DNA from: Planctomycetales bacterium 71-10
GTDB lineage: Bacteria > Planctomycetota > Planctomycetia > Isosphaerales > Isosphaeraceae
Length of the DNA stretch: 64,000 bases
Reading direction: 5' to 3'
Assembly: GCA_001898385.1 (NCBI GenBank)
Contig: MKTT01000073.1
Span: forward strand, 1 to 64,000
The notes beneath the pieces were generated by a model, which searched no databases, was not told the origin of the DNA, and saw nothing but the letters and a program-made list of their open reading frames with translations. The position numbers and the translations under genes were made by a program. Shown in pieces: positions 52,348 through 61,581 of the stretch. Position 1 is the stretch's first letter. Each line of letters begins with the position of its first letter.

Positions 52348-53106
52348 TCAGGCGGGACGGGGGCGGGGGACCGAGGCGACCCAGGTGCCGACGGGGTCGC
52401 CGCAGACGGCCCGCTCGATGTTGCCGTCCTTCTTGAAGTTGAAGACCAGGATCGGCAGGTTGTTCTCCTTGCACAGGCTGATGGCGGCCATGTCCATGAC
52501 CTTCAGCTCGTCGCGGAGGATCTTGTCGAAGGCGAGTTCCTGGTAGAGGATGGCGTGCGGGTTCTTCTCGGGGTCGGCCGAGTAGATGCCGTCGACGCGG
52601 GTGGCCTTCATGAGCACCTCGACGCCCAGCTCCTTGCCGCGGAGGGCGGCGGCGGTGTCGGTGGTGACGAAGGGGCTGCCGGTGCCGGTGGCCAGGATGA
52701 TGATCCGGCCCTTGCCCAGGTGCGAGAGGGCGCGGCGGCGGATGAAGGGCTCGGCGACCTCGTCCATGCGGATCGTGGTCATCAGCCGGGTGGGGAAGCC
52801 CATCCCTTCGAGGGCGTCCTGGAGGGCGAGGCCGTTGATGACGGTGGCCGTCATGCCCATGTAGTGGGCGGTGGCCTCCTTGATGACGTCGGAGCCGCGG
52901 CTGAGCTGGGCCCCGCGGAGGATGTTGCCGCCGCCGACCACGACGGCCACCTCGACGCCGAGGGAGGCGACGCGGGAGACCTGGCCGGCGATCCGGCTGA
53001 CTTCCTCGACGCTGATGCCCCCCTCGCCGGGGCGGCAGAAGCCCTCGCCGGAGAGCTTCAGGAGGATGCGGCGGAAGGCGGCGGCACCGGTCGGGGCGGG
53101 TTCCAT
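52348..53106 (-). CDS. pyrH: UMP kinase
   Basis: A 252-residue amino-acid-kinase-fold enzyme that phosphorylates UMP to UDP with ATP. The signature [81 protein letters not shown] and [10 protein letters not shown] are all present. The N-terminus carries a dozen extra residues ([13 protein letters not shown]) compared with E. coli PyrH. ATG 53106 is the only ATG before the core. It lies in the conserved order rpsB-tsf-pyrH-frr. Confidence 0.97.
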   Translation of the reverse strand: MEPAPTGAAAFRRILLKLSGEGFCRPGEGGISVEEVSRIAGQVSRVASLGVEVAVVVGGGNILRGAQLSRGSDVIKEATAHYMGMTATVINGLALQDALEGMGFPTRLMTTIRMDEVAEPFIRRRALSHLGKGRIIILATGTGSPFVTTDTAAALRGKELGVEVLMKATRVDGIYSADPEKNPHAILYQELAFDKILRDELKVMDMAAISLCKENNLPILVFNFKKDGNIERAVCGDPVGTWVASVPRPRPA

Positions 53107-53215
53107 GTCCTGGTCCTTCGTTGCGAGGCGGGGCGGGGCGACGAATCCGTCCGGCCGCCGGGGGAGGATCCGCGCCGGGCGTGGGCCGAGGCCGCCCGGC
53201 GCGGGGCCTACAACC

Positions 53216-53812
53216 TCAGCGGTCCTCGCCGACGACGAAGCGGGCGAAGCGGGCGACGGCGATGTTCTCGCCGGTGCGGGCGTTGACGCCGGTGATGACG
53301 TCCTTGACCTTCTTGGAGTCGTCGCGGATGAACGGCTGCTCCAGCAGGACGGACTCGGCGTACCAGGCGTCGAGCTTGCCGACGGCGATCTTCTCCTGGA
53401 TGGCCTCCGGCTTGTCGCCGACCTGGCTCATGAAGATCCGCTTCTGCTCCTCGACGATGTCGGCCGGGACGTCCTCGCGGCGGACGTACTTCGGGTTCGC
53501 CGCCATGACGTGCAGGGCCAGGTCCTTGGCGAGCTGCTTGAACTCGTCGTTGCGGGCGACGAAGTCGGTCTCGCAGTTCAGCTCGATCAGGACGCCCGAC
53601 TTGGAGTCGTGGTGGATGTAGACGTCGACGCGGCCGGCCTTGGCGGCGCGGCCGGCCCGCAGCTCGGCCTGCTTGAGCCCGCGCTCCTTGGCCAGGGTCT
53701 CGGCCTTGGCCAGGTCGCCGCCGGCTTCGGTCAGGAGCTTCTTGCACTCCATCAGGCCCAGCCCGGTCTTCTTGCGGAACTCGTTGACGACCTGAGCCGT
53801 GATCTCGGCCAT
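53216..53812 (-). CDS. tsf: Elongation factor Ts
   Basis: A 198-residue nucleotide-exchange factor for EF-Tu. The N-terminal EF-Tu-binding domain is clear ([20 protein letters not shown]). The conserved [21 protein letters not shown] and [31 protein letters not shown] blocks follow. At 198 residues it is of the short type with a single core subdomain, as in Thermus and many other bacteria, compared with 283 in E. coli. ATG 53812 is the start. Confidence 0.97.
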   Translation of the reverse strand: MAEITAQVVNEFRKKTGLGLMECKKLLTEAGGDLAKAETLAKERGLKQAELRAGRAAKAGRVDVYIHHDSKSGVLIELNCETDFVARNDEFKQLAKDLALHVMAANPKYVRREDVPADIVEEQKRIFMSQVGDKPEAIQEKIAVGKLDAWYAESVLLEQPFIRDDSKKVKDVITGVNARTGENIAVARFARFVVGEDR

Positions 53813-53941
53813 CGAATGTCTCTCCCTAATAGCTTTCGACGAAGCGGTATTCGGTGTGCGTTCGGATATCGGAAGGGGCCGGCGTGCGACGACCCGGCCG
53901 CACCTCGCGGGGCGGCCGGGTCGATTCGGTCGTGCCGGGAG

Positions 53942-54964
53942 TCAGGCGTTCTCGGCGGCCGGGGCCTCGGGGGCCGCCTCGGCCGGGGCGGGCGTCTCGG
54001 CCGGGGCCGGCGTCTCGACCGGAGCCTGCTCGGCGGGCGTCTCGACCGGGGCGGGGGCCTCGGCCGGGGCCTGCTCGGCGACGGGGGACGGGGCCGCCTC
54101 GGCGGCGGCGGCGGGGGCCGGGGCCGAGGGGCGGGCCGGGGGCTGCGGGCCGCGAGCGCCGCCCATCCGGATGCCGTCGCGAGGGCCGCCGGGGCCGCGA
54201 CGATCGCCGCGACGGTCGCCGCCGCGCCCGCGGCTGGGCCGGTCGTCGCGCTCGTCGCGCTCGGGCTGCGGCGGGAGGTCGGGGGCGATGGCCTTGCCGT
54301 CGATCACGGCGTCGGTCAGCCGCTTGATGACCAGCTCGATCGACCGCATGCTGTCGTCGTTGCCCGGGATCGGCAGGTCGACCAGGTCGGGGTCGCAGTC
54401 GGTGTCGAGCAGGGCGACGACCTTGATGCCCAGCTTGCGGGCCTCGGCCACCGCGATGTGCTCGCGGCGCGGGTCGACCACCAGCAGGGCCTCGGGGAGC
54501 CGGGTCATGTTCCGGATGCCGCTCAGGTTGCGCTCGATCTTCTTGCGCTCGCGGGTGAGCGTGGAGATCATCTTCTTGGAGTAGCTCGACGCCATCTCGC
54601 CGTCGAGGGTCTGCTCCAGCTCCTCCAGCCGCTCCAGCCGGCTGCGGATCGTCCGGAAGTTGGTCAGCGTGCCGCCCAGCCAGCGCTCGGTGACGTAGGG
54701 CATGCCGCTGCGGGCGCATTCTTCGGCGATCGTCTCCGACGCCTGGCGCTTGGTCCCGACGAACAGGATCAGGCCGTTGTTCGAGGCGACCTTGTGGAAG
54801 TACTTCGTCGCGCGGAGCAGGCCGCGGACGGTCTCCTTCAGGTCGATGATGTGGATCAGGTTGCGCTTGCCGTAGATGTACGGCTTCATCTTCGGGTTCC
54901 AGCGGCTGGCGCGATGGCCGAAGTGCACGCCGGCGTCGATCAGATCTTTGACGACCAGGGCCAC
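53942..54964 (-). CDS. rpsB: Ribosomal protein S2 with long C-terminal extension
   Basis: A 340-residue S2 of the small ribosomal subunit. The core (residues about 1-235) is typical: [73 protein letters not shown] and [19 protein letters not shown]. About 105 residues follow the usual end: first an Arg/Gly-rich stretch ([16 protein letters not shown]) and then Ala/Pro/Glu repeats ([20 protein letters not shown]). The start is GTG 54964 with AGAGAGG at 8 bases; it places the conserved start of the core at residue 5. It is the first gene of the rpsB-tsf-pyrH-frr block. Confidence 0.95.
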   Translation of the reverse strand: MALVVKDLIDAGVHFGHRASRWNPKMKPYIYGKRNLIHIIDLKETVRGLLRATKYFHKVASNNGLILFVGTKRQASETIAEECARSGMPYVTERWLGGTLTNFRTIRSRLERLEELEQTLDGEMASSYSKKMISTLTRERKKIERNLSGIRNMTRLPEALLVVDPRREHIAVAEARKLGIKVVALLDTDCDPDLVDLPIPGNDDSMRSIELVIKRLTDAVIDGKAIAPDLPPQPERDERDDRPSRGRGGDRRGDRRGPGGPRDGIRMGGARGPQPPARPSAPAPAAAAEAAPSPVAEQAPAEAPAPVETPAEQAPVETPAPAETPAPAEAAPEAPAAENA

Positions 54965-55381
54965 GAATCCCACCTCTCTTGACGACGAAACCGGATCCGG
55001 CCGAGACCCCCGGGCGTCGCGCCCGGGGCGGCCTTGCAGGGGTCCGATGCTCATGGAATCGGACGCAAAACGAACGCTGACCGCGAATTACGCGAGGCCG
55101 AAGGCCCGGCGTGGGCGGCGTCCGCACGCGACGGACGGCCCGCCGGAGGCCGGGCGGGGGCCTCGCAGCCGGCCGCGCATCGCCCCTTCTCGAAGGGGAG
55201 ACTCAGTTTATCGGCCGCGGGCCCCGGCGTCAAACGCGCCGGGAGCGCGACACGATCGTCGCGGCCCGCGACCGCGCACTTGAGCGACCAGCGTCGGCGA
55301 CGCGGGCAGGATTCGGCGTTCGGCGGCACGACCGGCGAAATCATTCAATTTTGCCATCGGTTCGGCCGATAAGAATGGACG
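54965..55381. other. Divergent spacer between rpsB and the porin
   Basis: No gene is supported here. The left part carries the rpsB leader. An AT-richer segment at 55338-55380 (CATTCAATTTTGCCATCGG) precedes the porin, with TTGCCA 55351-55356 as a -35 candidate but no matching -10. No S2-type autoregulatory stem could be identified by eye. Confidence 0.35.
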
Positions 55382-57175
55382 ATGGGGACGTCCCGAATCG
55401 ACATTCAACGAGCCCGAATTTCGGCCCACGGCGCGGCGGCGCGGGGTCCGTCCCGGGCGACTCGCTGCGCCCATCTCCGATCCAGGTCGGCGGCCCGCCT
55501 CCTCATCGGCCTCTGGTGCCTCGCGTCCGCCGCCTCGGCCGCTTCCGGCCAGAGCGCGCCCACGGCCCCCGCCGCGGGGCCCCCGCCGACGTCGGTCGAG
55601 GAACGCCTCCGCAAGATGGAGGAGATGAACGCGAGGATGGCCGAACAGGTCGAGGCCGTCACCCGGCAGCTCGAAGCCGTCACCCGCCGCAACAAGGACC
55701 TGGAGGCGAAACTCGACGGCATCAACGCCGGTTCTTCCGCCCCCGCGGCCGGCGCGATGGATTCGGACGACGACGATGACGACCTGGGACAGCCCGACGA
55801 CATCCGCACCGACGACCTCGAGGCCATCCCCCGCCCCCCCCGAAGGACGAGGAGCGGCGGGGCCGCGGCCGACGCCGCCGATGAAACGGACGACGACGAG
55901 GGCCAGCCCGGCGACATCCGCACCGACGACCGCGAGGCGAGCACGGGGCTCAGGCCGACGCGCTCGTTCCACGAGCACGGTTTCCGTTGGCACACCGGCG
56001 ACGAGGAGTTCGAACTCCAGTTCCACAACGAGACCCAGCTCGACTTTCGCGCGTACGAGCAGGCGAACTCGTCGCCCGTCGACCAGGTGGGCTTCTACAT
56101 CAACCGGATGCGGCTCTACTTCAACGGCCGGCTCACCAAGCCGATCGAGTACAGCGTCTCGGTGAACAAGGGGCTCGCCGATCTCGACCTGCTCGACGCC
56201 TACCTGAACTTCAACTACGACCGCCGGTTCCAGCTCCGCGTCGGCCGCTACCGGGTCCCCTTCACCTATGACTGGTACGCCCTCAGCAACCAGTTCCTGC
56301 CGACCCCCGAGCGCTCGATCTTCGCCCTCAACTACGGCTACAACCGCAACTTCGCCTTCATGGGCCACGGCGAGCTGTTCGACGACCGGGTCGATTATGC
56401 GGTGGCCGCCGCCAACGGCCCGCGAAACTCCTATTATGACGACAACAGCCACAAGGATGTGCTGGCCTACGTCAATTACCGCCCGTTCGAAAGATCGGAG
56501 CGGCTGAAGGCGCTGAAGCATCTGAACGTCGGCGGCTCGATGGCCTACGGCATCCAGGACCAGGATCCCTTCCCCCGGTTCTTCCGCACCTACACCAGCA
56601 CCTCGAACAGCCCCGGCCAGTTCAAGGCCGGTCCCACGTTCCTCGAACTCAACGACGACGTCCTGGAACGCGGCGGGCGCAAGCTGTGGGAGCTGCACGC
56701 GGCGTATTACTACAAGGGCCTCACCCTGATGGGGGCCTGGGACTCGGGCCTCAACACCTACGGCGTCGAGGAGGGGGGGCGGGCTCGCTCGGTCGCGCTG
56801 CCGACCAGCGGCTACCACGCCCAGTTCGCCTACCTGCTGACCGGCGAGGAGGTCGAGCGACGGTACTTCATCACGCCGCTCCGGCCGTTCGATCTCCGCA
56901 AGGGCAAGTTCGGCCTCGGCGCGTTCGAGATCCAGGCCCGTTACGACCACTTCCAGGTCGGGGACGAGGTGTTCACGGGGGGCTTGGCCGACCCCAACCT
57001 CTGGACGAACCGGGTGTCCACGGTGGACTTCGGGGTCAACTGGTATCTGAACAAGTACACGAAGATCTACTTCGACTGGCAGCACACGATGTACGGCCAG
57101 CCCGTACCGTACCGGCCCGGCGGCTTCCAGTCCACCAGCGACCTCTTCTGGATGCGGTTCCAGATCTACTTCTGA
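55382..57175 (+). CDS. OprP/OprO-type outer-membrane porin
   Basis: A 597-residue exported protein. A basic N-terminus precedes the hydrophobic signal segment (about residues 38-56, LLIGLWCLASAASAASGQSA). A coiled coil follows (about 70-115, VEERLRKMEEMNARMAEQVE), then an Asp-rich linker with two copies of GQPxDIRTDD. The rest is a 16-strand-type barrel of the phosphate-selective porin O/P family (FYINRMRLYFNGRLTKPIEY; LLDAYLNFNYDRRFQLRVGR, then YRVPFTYDWY; YFDWQHTMYGQP). It ends in FQIYF with the aromatic terminal residue that BAM recognises. The start ATG 55382 leaves an unusually long N-region; a start further in is possible. Confidence 0.88.
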   Translation: MGTSRIDIQRARISAHGAAARGPSRATRCAHLRSRSAARLLIGLWCLASAASAASGQSAPTAPAAGPPPTSVEERLRKMEEMNARMAEQVEAVTRQLEAVTRRNKDLEAKLDGINAGSSAPAAGAMDSDDDDDDLGQPDDIRTDDLEAIPRPPRRTRSGGAAADAADETDDDEGQPGDIRTDDREASTGLRPTRSFHEHGFRWHTGDEEFELQFHNETQLDFRAYEQANSSPVDQVGFYINRMRLYFNGRLTKPIEYSVSVNKGLADLDLLDAYLNFNYDRRFQLRVGRYRVPFTYDWYALSNQFLPTPERSIFALNYGYNRNFAFMGHGELFDDRVDYAVAAANGPRNSYYDDNSHKDVLAYVNYRPFERSERLKALKHLNVGGSMAYGIQDQDPFPRFFRTYTSTSNSPGQFKAGPTFLELNDDVLERGGRKLWELHAAYYYKGLTLMGAWDSGLNTYGVEEGGRARSVALPTSGYHAQFAYLLTGEEVERRYFITPLRPFDLRKGKFGLGAFEIQARYDHFQVGDEVFTGGLADPNLWTNRVSTVDFGVNWYLNKYTKIYFDWQHTMYGQPVPYRPGGFQSTSDLFWMRFQIYF

Positions 57176-57199
57176 CCCGGCCGACCGGGGCCGTCGCGC

Positions 57200-57239
57200 A
57201 GGCCGCACGCCTCGGTTCGAGAGGCGAGGCGTGCGGCCT
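57200..57239. terminator. Bidirectional hairpin terminator
   Basis: Positions 57200-57214 and 57225-57239 form a perfect 15-bp stem with a 10-base loop, between the convergent porin and cyclophilin genes. No T-run follows on the plus strand. Confidence 0.75.
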
Positions 57240-57254
57240 CGGCCCGAGGGGCGA

Positions 57255-57749
57255 TCAGAGCTGGCCGCAGTCCTCGACGACGACCTTGGCCGAGGTCCGG
57301 CCGCTGGACGAGCCCAGGGCCTCGATCGCCTTGACGACGTCGGAGCCCTCGGTCACCTCGCCGAAGACGACGTGCTTGCCGTCGAGCCAGGGGGTGACGA
57401 CGGTCGTGATGAAGAACTGCGAGCCGTTGGTGTTCGGGCCGGCGTTGGCCATCGACAGCAGGAACGGCCGGTCGTGCTTCAGCTGGAAGTTCTCGTCGGC
57501 GAACTTCGCCCCGTAGATCGACTTGCCGCCGGTGCCGTTGTGGTTCGTGAAGTCGCCCCCCTGGAGCATGAACTGGGGGATCACCCGGTGGAACGAGGAG
57601 CCCTTGTAGCCGAAGCCCTTCTCGTGGGTGCAGAGCGCCCGGAAGTTCTCGGCCGTCTTGGGGACGACGTCGTCGAACAGTTCCAGGACGATGCGGCCGG
57701 ACGGCTTGCCGTCGATGGTGACGTCGAAATAGACCTTGGGTCGGGCCAC
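57255..57749 (-). CDS. Cyclophilin-type peptidyl-prolyl isomerase, eukaryote-like
   Basis: A 164-residue cytoplasmic peptidyl-prolyl cis-trans isomerase. All active-site landmarks of cyclophilin A are present: [16 protein letters not shown] (Arg, Phe, Met, Gln), [17 protein letters not shown], and the Trp of [14 protein letters not shown]. It also keeps the [20 protein letters not shown] insertion typical of eukaryotic cyclophilins and missing from E. coli PpiA/PpiB. There is no signal peptide. The start is GTG 57749. It folds proteins generally; no partner is implied by the neighbours. Confidence 0.95.
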   Translation of the reverse strand: MARPKVYFDVTIDGKPSGRIVLELFDDVVPKTAENFRALCTHEKGFGYKGSSFHRVIPQFMLQGGDFTNHNGTGGKSIYGAKFADENFQLKHDRPFLLSMANAGPNTNGSQFFITTVVTPWLDGKHVVFGEVTEGSDVVKAIEALGSSSGRTSAKVVVEDCGQL

Positions 57750-57868
57750 GGTGGTATCCCTGCCTGTGCTGGAGTCTGGGTAGAGGCCAAGACGGCCAGG
57801 GTACCCTCAAGGCCGCCGATCCTCAACCGCGAGCCGGGCGCTCCGCCCGAACCGCCCCGCGCCGGGGG

Positions 57869-59806
57869 TCAGCCGGGGCGGCCGGCCTTCCCCTTCGCCG
57901 CCCCGCCCTTCCGGGCCGGCTCCAGGGGCCCGACGCGGGCCTGGATGGCCCACATGGCGTCGCGCGCGGCCGACTGGACGATGAACTGCGGGTCGGCCGG
58001 CATGGCCGACATGGCCTCCAGCGTCGGCTTGCCCCCCACCTGCGCCAGGATCTCGCACGCCCGCGCCCGGATCGTCCATTCGGGGTTGCGCAGGAGGCCG
58101 ATCAGCGCGGGCTCGGCGGCGGGGCCGAGGGCCCGCAGGGCCGGCTCGACGGCGATGCCGTCCTCCTTGATGCGCGCCGCCAGGGGCTCGCCGGCCCTCG
58201 CGTCGCCCAGCTTGCCGAGCTGCTCGGCGGCGGCCCAGCGCAGGTTATGCTCGGGACGGTCGAGCACCTTGATCAGGGCCGGGACGGTGTCGTCGGTCCG
58301 CCAGAGGACCATGGCCTTCATGGCGTCCGTCACCAGGAAGATGTCCGGGCCGGCCAGGATCGCCGCGAGCGGCCCGTGGACCTCGGCGCGGCGGCCGTCG
58401 ACGGGCGTGATCCGGGCGATCTGGGCGATCCCGTCCTTCCGCCTGTCGGCGCTGGCCGAGCGCAGGGCGAACACCGCTCTCGTCACGTCGTCGGCGTCGG
58501 CCGGGGGCTTGGGGTCGTCGTCCTCCGGCTTCGGCATGGGCTTCTTCATCGCCGCGACCGCGGCGTCCAGCTTATCCTGGCGCTCCTTGAGGACCTCCTG
58601 CGCGGCGGCGAGTTCGTCCGCCGGGACCACCTCGCCGGTCACGAAGATCCGGCGCCCCTTCACGACGGCCTTCGCGGAGGGGATCCGCCCCGCGAACCAC
58701 GACGGATCGTCGACCGGCCAGACCCGGCACGAGGCGCGATGGACCTCGCCCCCGGTCTGGCGGGTCATCTGCACGCCCTTGGAGCCGTCCACCGACTGCT
58801 CGAACTTGTGCTGGAAGTAGGCCGCGTCCTCGGGCCCGCGGAACTGGAGGTAGATCTCGACGTAGGGCTCCGGGCCCGAGGGCGGCTTGAAGTTCTCGGC
58901 GTCCTTCAAGGCCTGCTCGGCGGGGCCGGCGAGGACCGAGGACAGCTGAGACAGCTGGATGCCGGCGGTCCCGATGCCCGGCAGGTTCGCGAGCCGCTGG
59001 GATTCGTCGCGGACGCGTCGCATCGCCGCGCGCATCTCGTCGGCGTGGCGGCGGGTGACTTCGGCGTTCTCCGCGACGGTGAGCCGGAACGGCGGCGGGT
59101 TCCGGGTTTGCTCCTCCGTCAGCCGCCTCTTCACGTCTTCGAACTGCGGCCCGGCCGCCTGGAGCGACGACAGGTCGTGGATGCTCGCCATGATCCCGGC
59201 CATCCGGTCGATCGCCGCGATGTACGACCGGGACTGCCGTTCGTGGGCGGCGAGGTCGCGCAGCGGCGGGGGCGGGACCAGCGGGGGCGGCAGCGGCCCG
59301 AGCGGCGGATAGCCGGCGACCGACTCCGTCGCATCGGTCGCGTCCGATCCGGACACCGCGTCCATGACGCGCTGGAACATCCCCGGCCCGGACGGGCCGG
59401 GCGCGGCGGGGGGGGCCGGGTTCGGGCCGGCGGGCGCGGGGCCCATGCCCTGGTTGAGGACGACGGCCATCCCGATCACCAGCGCGAGCAGGGTCGCGGC
59501 GCCGGACGCGATCAGGACGGTCTGCGTCGTCGAGGGGCCGCCGCCGGCCCCCGCCGGTCGCGGCCGCGACCGGGGCATGACCGGGGATGCGGGCTCCCCC
59601 TCGGCCCCTTCGTCCAACCACGAGGCGTCGGGCGCGGCTTCGGCCTGGGGGCGGGGGCGGGCCCCCGCGGCCGGGAAAGACCCGGTCGACGTCCCCGAGA
59701 CCTGGAAGACGGTCTCGCAGCCCTTGCAACGCACCCGCTTGCCGACGAGCGCCGAGTCCACGTTCGAACGCTTGCCGCATCCTGGACAAACAGCCTGCAA
59801 CTTCAT
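57869..59806 (-). CDS. Zinc-ribbon membrane protein with HEAT repeats
   Basis: A 645-residue protein. The N-terminus is an MJ0042-type zinc ribbon (Cys7, Cys10, Cys27, Cys30: CPGCGK...CKGC). A Pro-rich linker, one transmembrane helix (about 96-117) and a Gly/Pro stretch follow. A helical domain (about 165-330, ERQSRSYIAAIDRMAGIMAS) comes next, then a beta-rich middle (VEIYLQFRGPEDAAYFQHKF). The C-terminal HEAT/armadillo part (about 470-620) includes VPALIKVLDRPEHNLRWAAA and EQLGKLGDA. The zinc ribbon would be cytoplasmic and the rest outside, a common layout of planctomycete hypothetical proteins. ATG 59806 is preceded by GGAGGGGG. Function unknown. Confidence 0.85.
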   Translation of the reverse strand: MKLQAVCPGCGKRSNVDSALVGKRVRCKGCETVFQVSGTSTGSFPAAGARPRPQAEAAPDASWLDEGAEGEPASPVMPRSRPRPAGAGGGPSTTQTVLIASGAATLLALVIGMAVVLNQGMGPAPAGPNPAPPAAPGPSGPGMFQRVMDAVSGSDATDATESVAGYPPLGPLPPPLVPPPPLRDLAAHERQSRSYIAAIDRMAGIMASIHDLSSLQAAGPQFEDVKRRLTEEQTRNPPPFRLTVAENAEVTRRHADEMRAAMRRVRDESQRLANLPGIGTAGIQLSQLSSVLAGPAEQALKDAENFKPPSGPEPYVEIYLQFRGPEDAAYFQHKFEQSVDGSKGVQMTRQTGGEVHRASCRVWPVDDPSWFAGRIPSAKAVVKGRRIFVTGEVVPADELAAAQEVLKERQDKLDAAVAAMKKPMPKPEDDDPKPPADADDVTRAVFALRSASADRRKDGIAQIARITPVDGRRAEVHGPLAAILAGPDIFLVTDAMKAMVLWRTDDTVPALIKVLDRPEHNLRWAAAEQLGKLGDARAGEPLAARIKEDGIAVEPALRALGPAAEPALIGLLRNPEWTIRARACEILAQVGGKPTLEAMSAMPADPQFIVQSAARDAMWAIQARVGPLEPARKGGAAKGKAGRPG

Positions 59807-59955
59807 CGCGCCCCCTCCGCCGGACCCGCGGGGCCGGCCGGCCCCGCTCGCATCCTCGACTCCTAACATGGATCGAAGGGGCGAACAAGTCGCCGAGGTC
59901 AAAACCCCGTCCGACCGTCCGAACCGCCGAAGCCCCCGACGATCGAATCCAGGAG

Positions 59956-60171
59956 TCAAGCCGGGACGGAGATGGTCCCCGCCTCGACGGTGGGCTCGGG
60001 GACGGGCTCGCCGTCCATCACCAGCCCCTCGATGTGGAAGGCGATGGCCTCGCGGATCCGTTGCTCGACTTCCTCGCGCGTTTTCCCGGTCGCCACGCAG
60101 CCGGGAAGATCGGGGACGTAGGCCGACCAGTTCCGGTCGCCCCGTTCGTAAAGGACCGCATACGCTTTCAT
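59956..60171 (-). CDS. hicB: HicB-family antitoxin
   Basis: A 71-residue protein with the partial RNase-H-like HicB fold: MKAYAVLYERGDRNWSAYVP, then DLPGCVATGKTREEVEQRIR and EAIAFHIEGLVMDGEPVPEP. HicB proteins bind and neutralise the HicA mRNA interferase. It lacks the C-terminal DNA-binding domain found in longer HicB proteins, so autoregulation may depend on the complex or be absent. ATG 60171 overlaps the hicA stop (ATGA). Confidence 0.93.
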   Translation of the reverse strand: MKAYAVLYERGDRNWSAYVPDLPGCVATGKTREEVEQRIREAIAFHIEGLVMDGEPVPEPTVEAGTISVPA

Positions 60172-60362
60172 GGCTCGTCTCCCAATTGAGCCTGCCGCCG
60201 GATGCTGGCCAGTGCCTTGGGGTGCACGTCATCGCCGGGATGTCCCGAAACCGTGACCGTCCCCGCCTTGTCGGGATGCTTCAACTGGCGGTGCGAGCCC
60301 CGCGTGCGGACCACGGTCCAGCCGTCTCGCTCAAGCCGCCTGAGCACATCGCGAACGGTCAT
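60168..60362 (-). CDS. hicA: HicA-family toxin
   Basis: A 64-residue mRNA interferase of the HicA family with a double-stranded-RNA-binding-like fold: MTVRDVLRRLERDGWTVVRT, then RGSHRQLKHPDKAGTVTVSG and HPGDDVHPKALASIRRQAQL. The catalytic His is in GSHRQ. ATG 60362 is used, giving the usual size; ATG 60374 in the same frame is an alternative. The gene overlaps hicB by four bases in the common toxin-first order. Confidence 0.92.
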   Translation of the reverse strand: MTVRDVLRRLERDGWTVVRTRGSHRQLKHPDKAGTVTVSGHPGDDVHPKALASIRRQAQLGDEP

Positions 60363-60513
60363 GCTCGGATCCATTCCCGGGGAGCCGAGGGGCTCGCGCC
60401 CGGGCCGTCGGCCCTCCGCATGCGTCCCCGGGAAGCTCCTCCAATTCAGCATAGCTCGTGAGGAAGACCCAACCCAGGGCAACCGACGCCCGATCGCTCG
60501 GCCCGGCCCCTCG

Positions 60514-61581
60514 TCAATGACGAGCTTCGGGAGCCTGCGCCGATGTCTCCCGAGGCCGTCTCAGGTGGTCGACGACCTTCTCGATCGAGCCGAGGCCCAT
60601 CGGGAAGTGCGGCGGGCGGACCGATCGGCGGGCGAGGTCGGCGCGGGCGCGGCGGCGGGCGGCGAGGGTCGGCAGCTCGCGGAGGGCGTCGACCTTGCCG
60701 AGGTAGAACGGGATGAAGCGCAGGCGGGCCAGCCGCCACGCGGCCTGCGCCGCGAGCAGCGCCAGGTGCGGGCCGACCGCCAGGGCCAGCTTGCGGGCGG
60801 GGAGGTTCGACCAGAAGACCAGTTCCGCGTTGCGGGCCATCATGCGCTGGAGGCGAGGGCTGCGGTGGTCGGCCGTGGCGGAGATGTCGTGGAGGATCCG
60901 GCAGCCGGCGGCGAAGACCGTCCGATAGCCCGCCCACCGCAGCTTGAAGCCGACGTCCACGTCCTCGTAGTACGAGCCGAACGCAGGGTCGAACCCGCCG
61001 ATCGCCCGCAGCACGTCGGCGCGGTAGAACGAGGCCGAGCCGCTGGGGGTCATGACGTCCTCGACGGGCCGCCGCTCCCATCGCGCGGCGGGCTGGCCGT
61101 GGCCGCGCTTGGAGGGCCAGCCGGCCAGGCCGTAGTCGTCGCCGGCGGAGTCGACGCGGTCGGGCTGCGAGCGCACCAGCACCAGCGGCGAGACCGCGCC
61201 GACGGTCGGGTCGCGGAACGGCTCCAGGCCGGCCTCGATCCAGCCCGGGGTCAATTCGGTGTCGTCGTTGAGCACCTGGACGAACCGCCCGCGCGCGGCC
61301 TCGACGCCCGCGTTCGCGGCGCGGCAGAAGCCCTGGCCGGGGGCCAGTCGGACGACGCGGACCTGGGGATAGGCGTCGGCGAGCCAGGCGCGCGTGGAGT
61401 CGTCCGGCCCATTGTCGGCGACGACCACCTCGCAGGCGATCGCCGGGCCTTCGGGCAGGTGGCGGAAGAGGCTGGCGAGGCAGGTTTCCAGCAGGCGCCG
61501 GCCGTGGTAGGTGGGGATGACGATGGAGCAGTCGGGCCGGTTCAGGCTTCGGGCTTCTTCGGGGCCGGCGAGTTGTTCCAC
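60514..61581 (-). CDS. Family 2 glycosyltransferase
   Basis: A 355-residue GT-A glycosyltransferase of family 2 (rhamnosyltransferase-like). The nucleotide-binding start CSIVIPTYHGRRLLETCLAS, ADNGPDDSTRAWL and VQVLNDDTELTPGW (DxD-type metal site) are visible. GSASFYRADVLRAIGGFDPAFGSYYEDVDVGFKLRW is the acceptor/catalytic block. A C-terminal helical region holds LALLAAQAAWRLARLRFIPF. The start is GTG 61581 with GGGGAAG at 5 bases; it overlaps the upstream sugar-transferase gene by 40 bases in another frame. It is part of the polysaccharide cluster that continues to the right. Confidence 0.88.
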   Translation of the reverse strand: MEQLAGPEEARSLNRPDCSIVIPTYHGRRLLETCLASLFRHLPEGPAIACEVVVADNGPDDSTRAWLADAYPQVRVVRLAPGQGFCRAANAGVEAARGRFVQVLNDDTELTPGWIEAGLEPFRDPTVGAVSPLVLVRSQPDRVDSAGDDYGLAGWPSKRGHGQPAARWERRPVEDVMTPSGSASFYRADVLRAIGGFDPAFGSYYEDVDVGFKLRWAGYRTVFAAGCRILHDISATADHRSPRLQRMMARNAELVFWSNLPARKLALAVGPHLALLAAQAAWRLARLRFIPFYLGKVDALRELPTLAARRRARADLARRSVRPPHFPMGLGSIEKVVDHLRRPRETSAQAPEARH

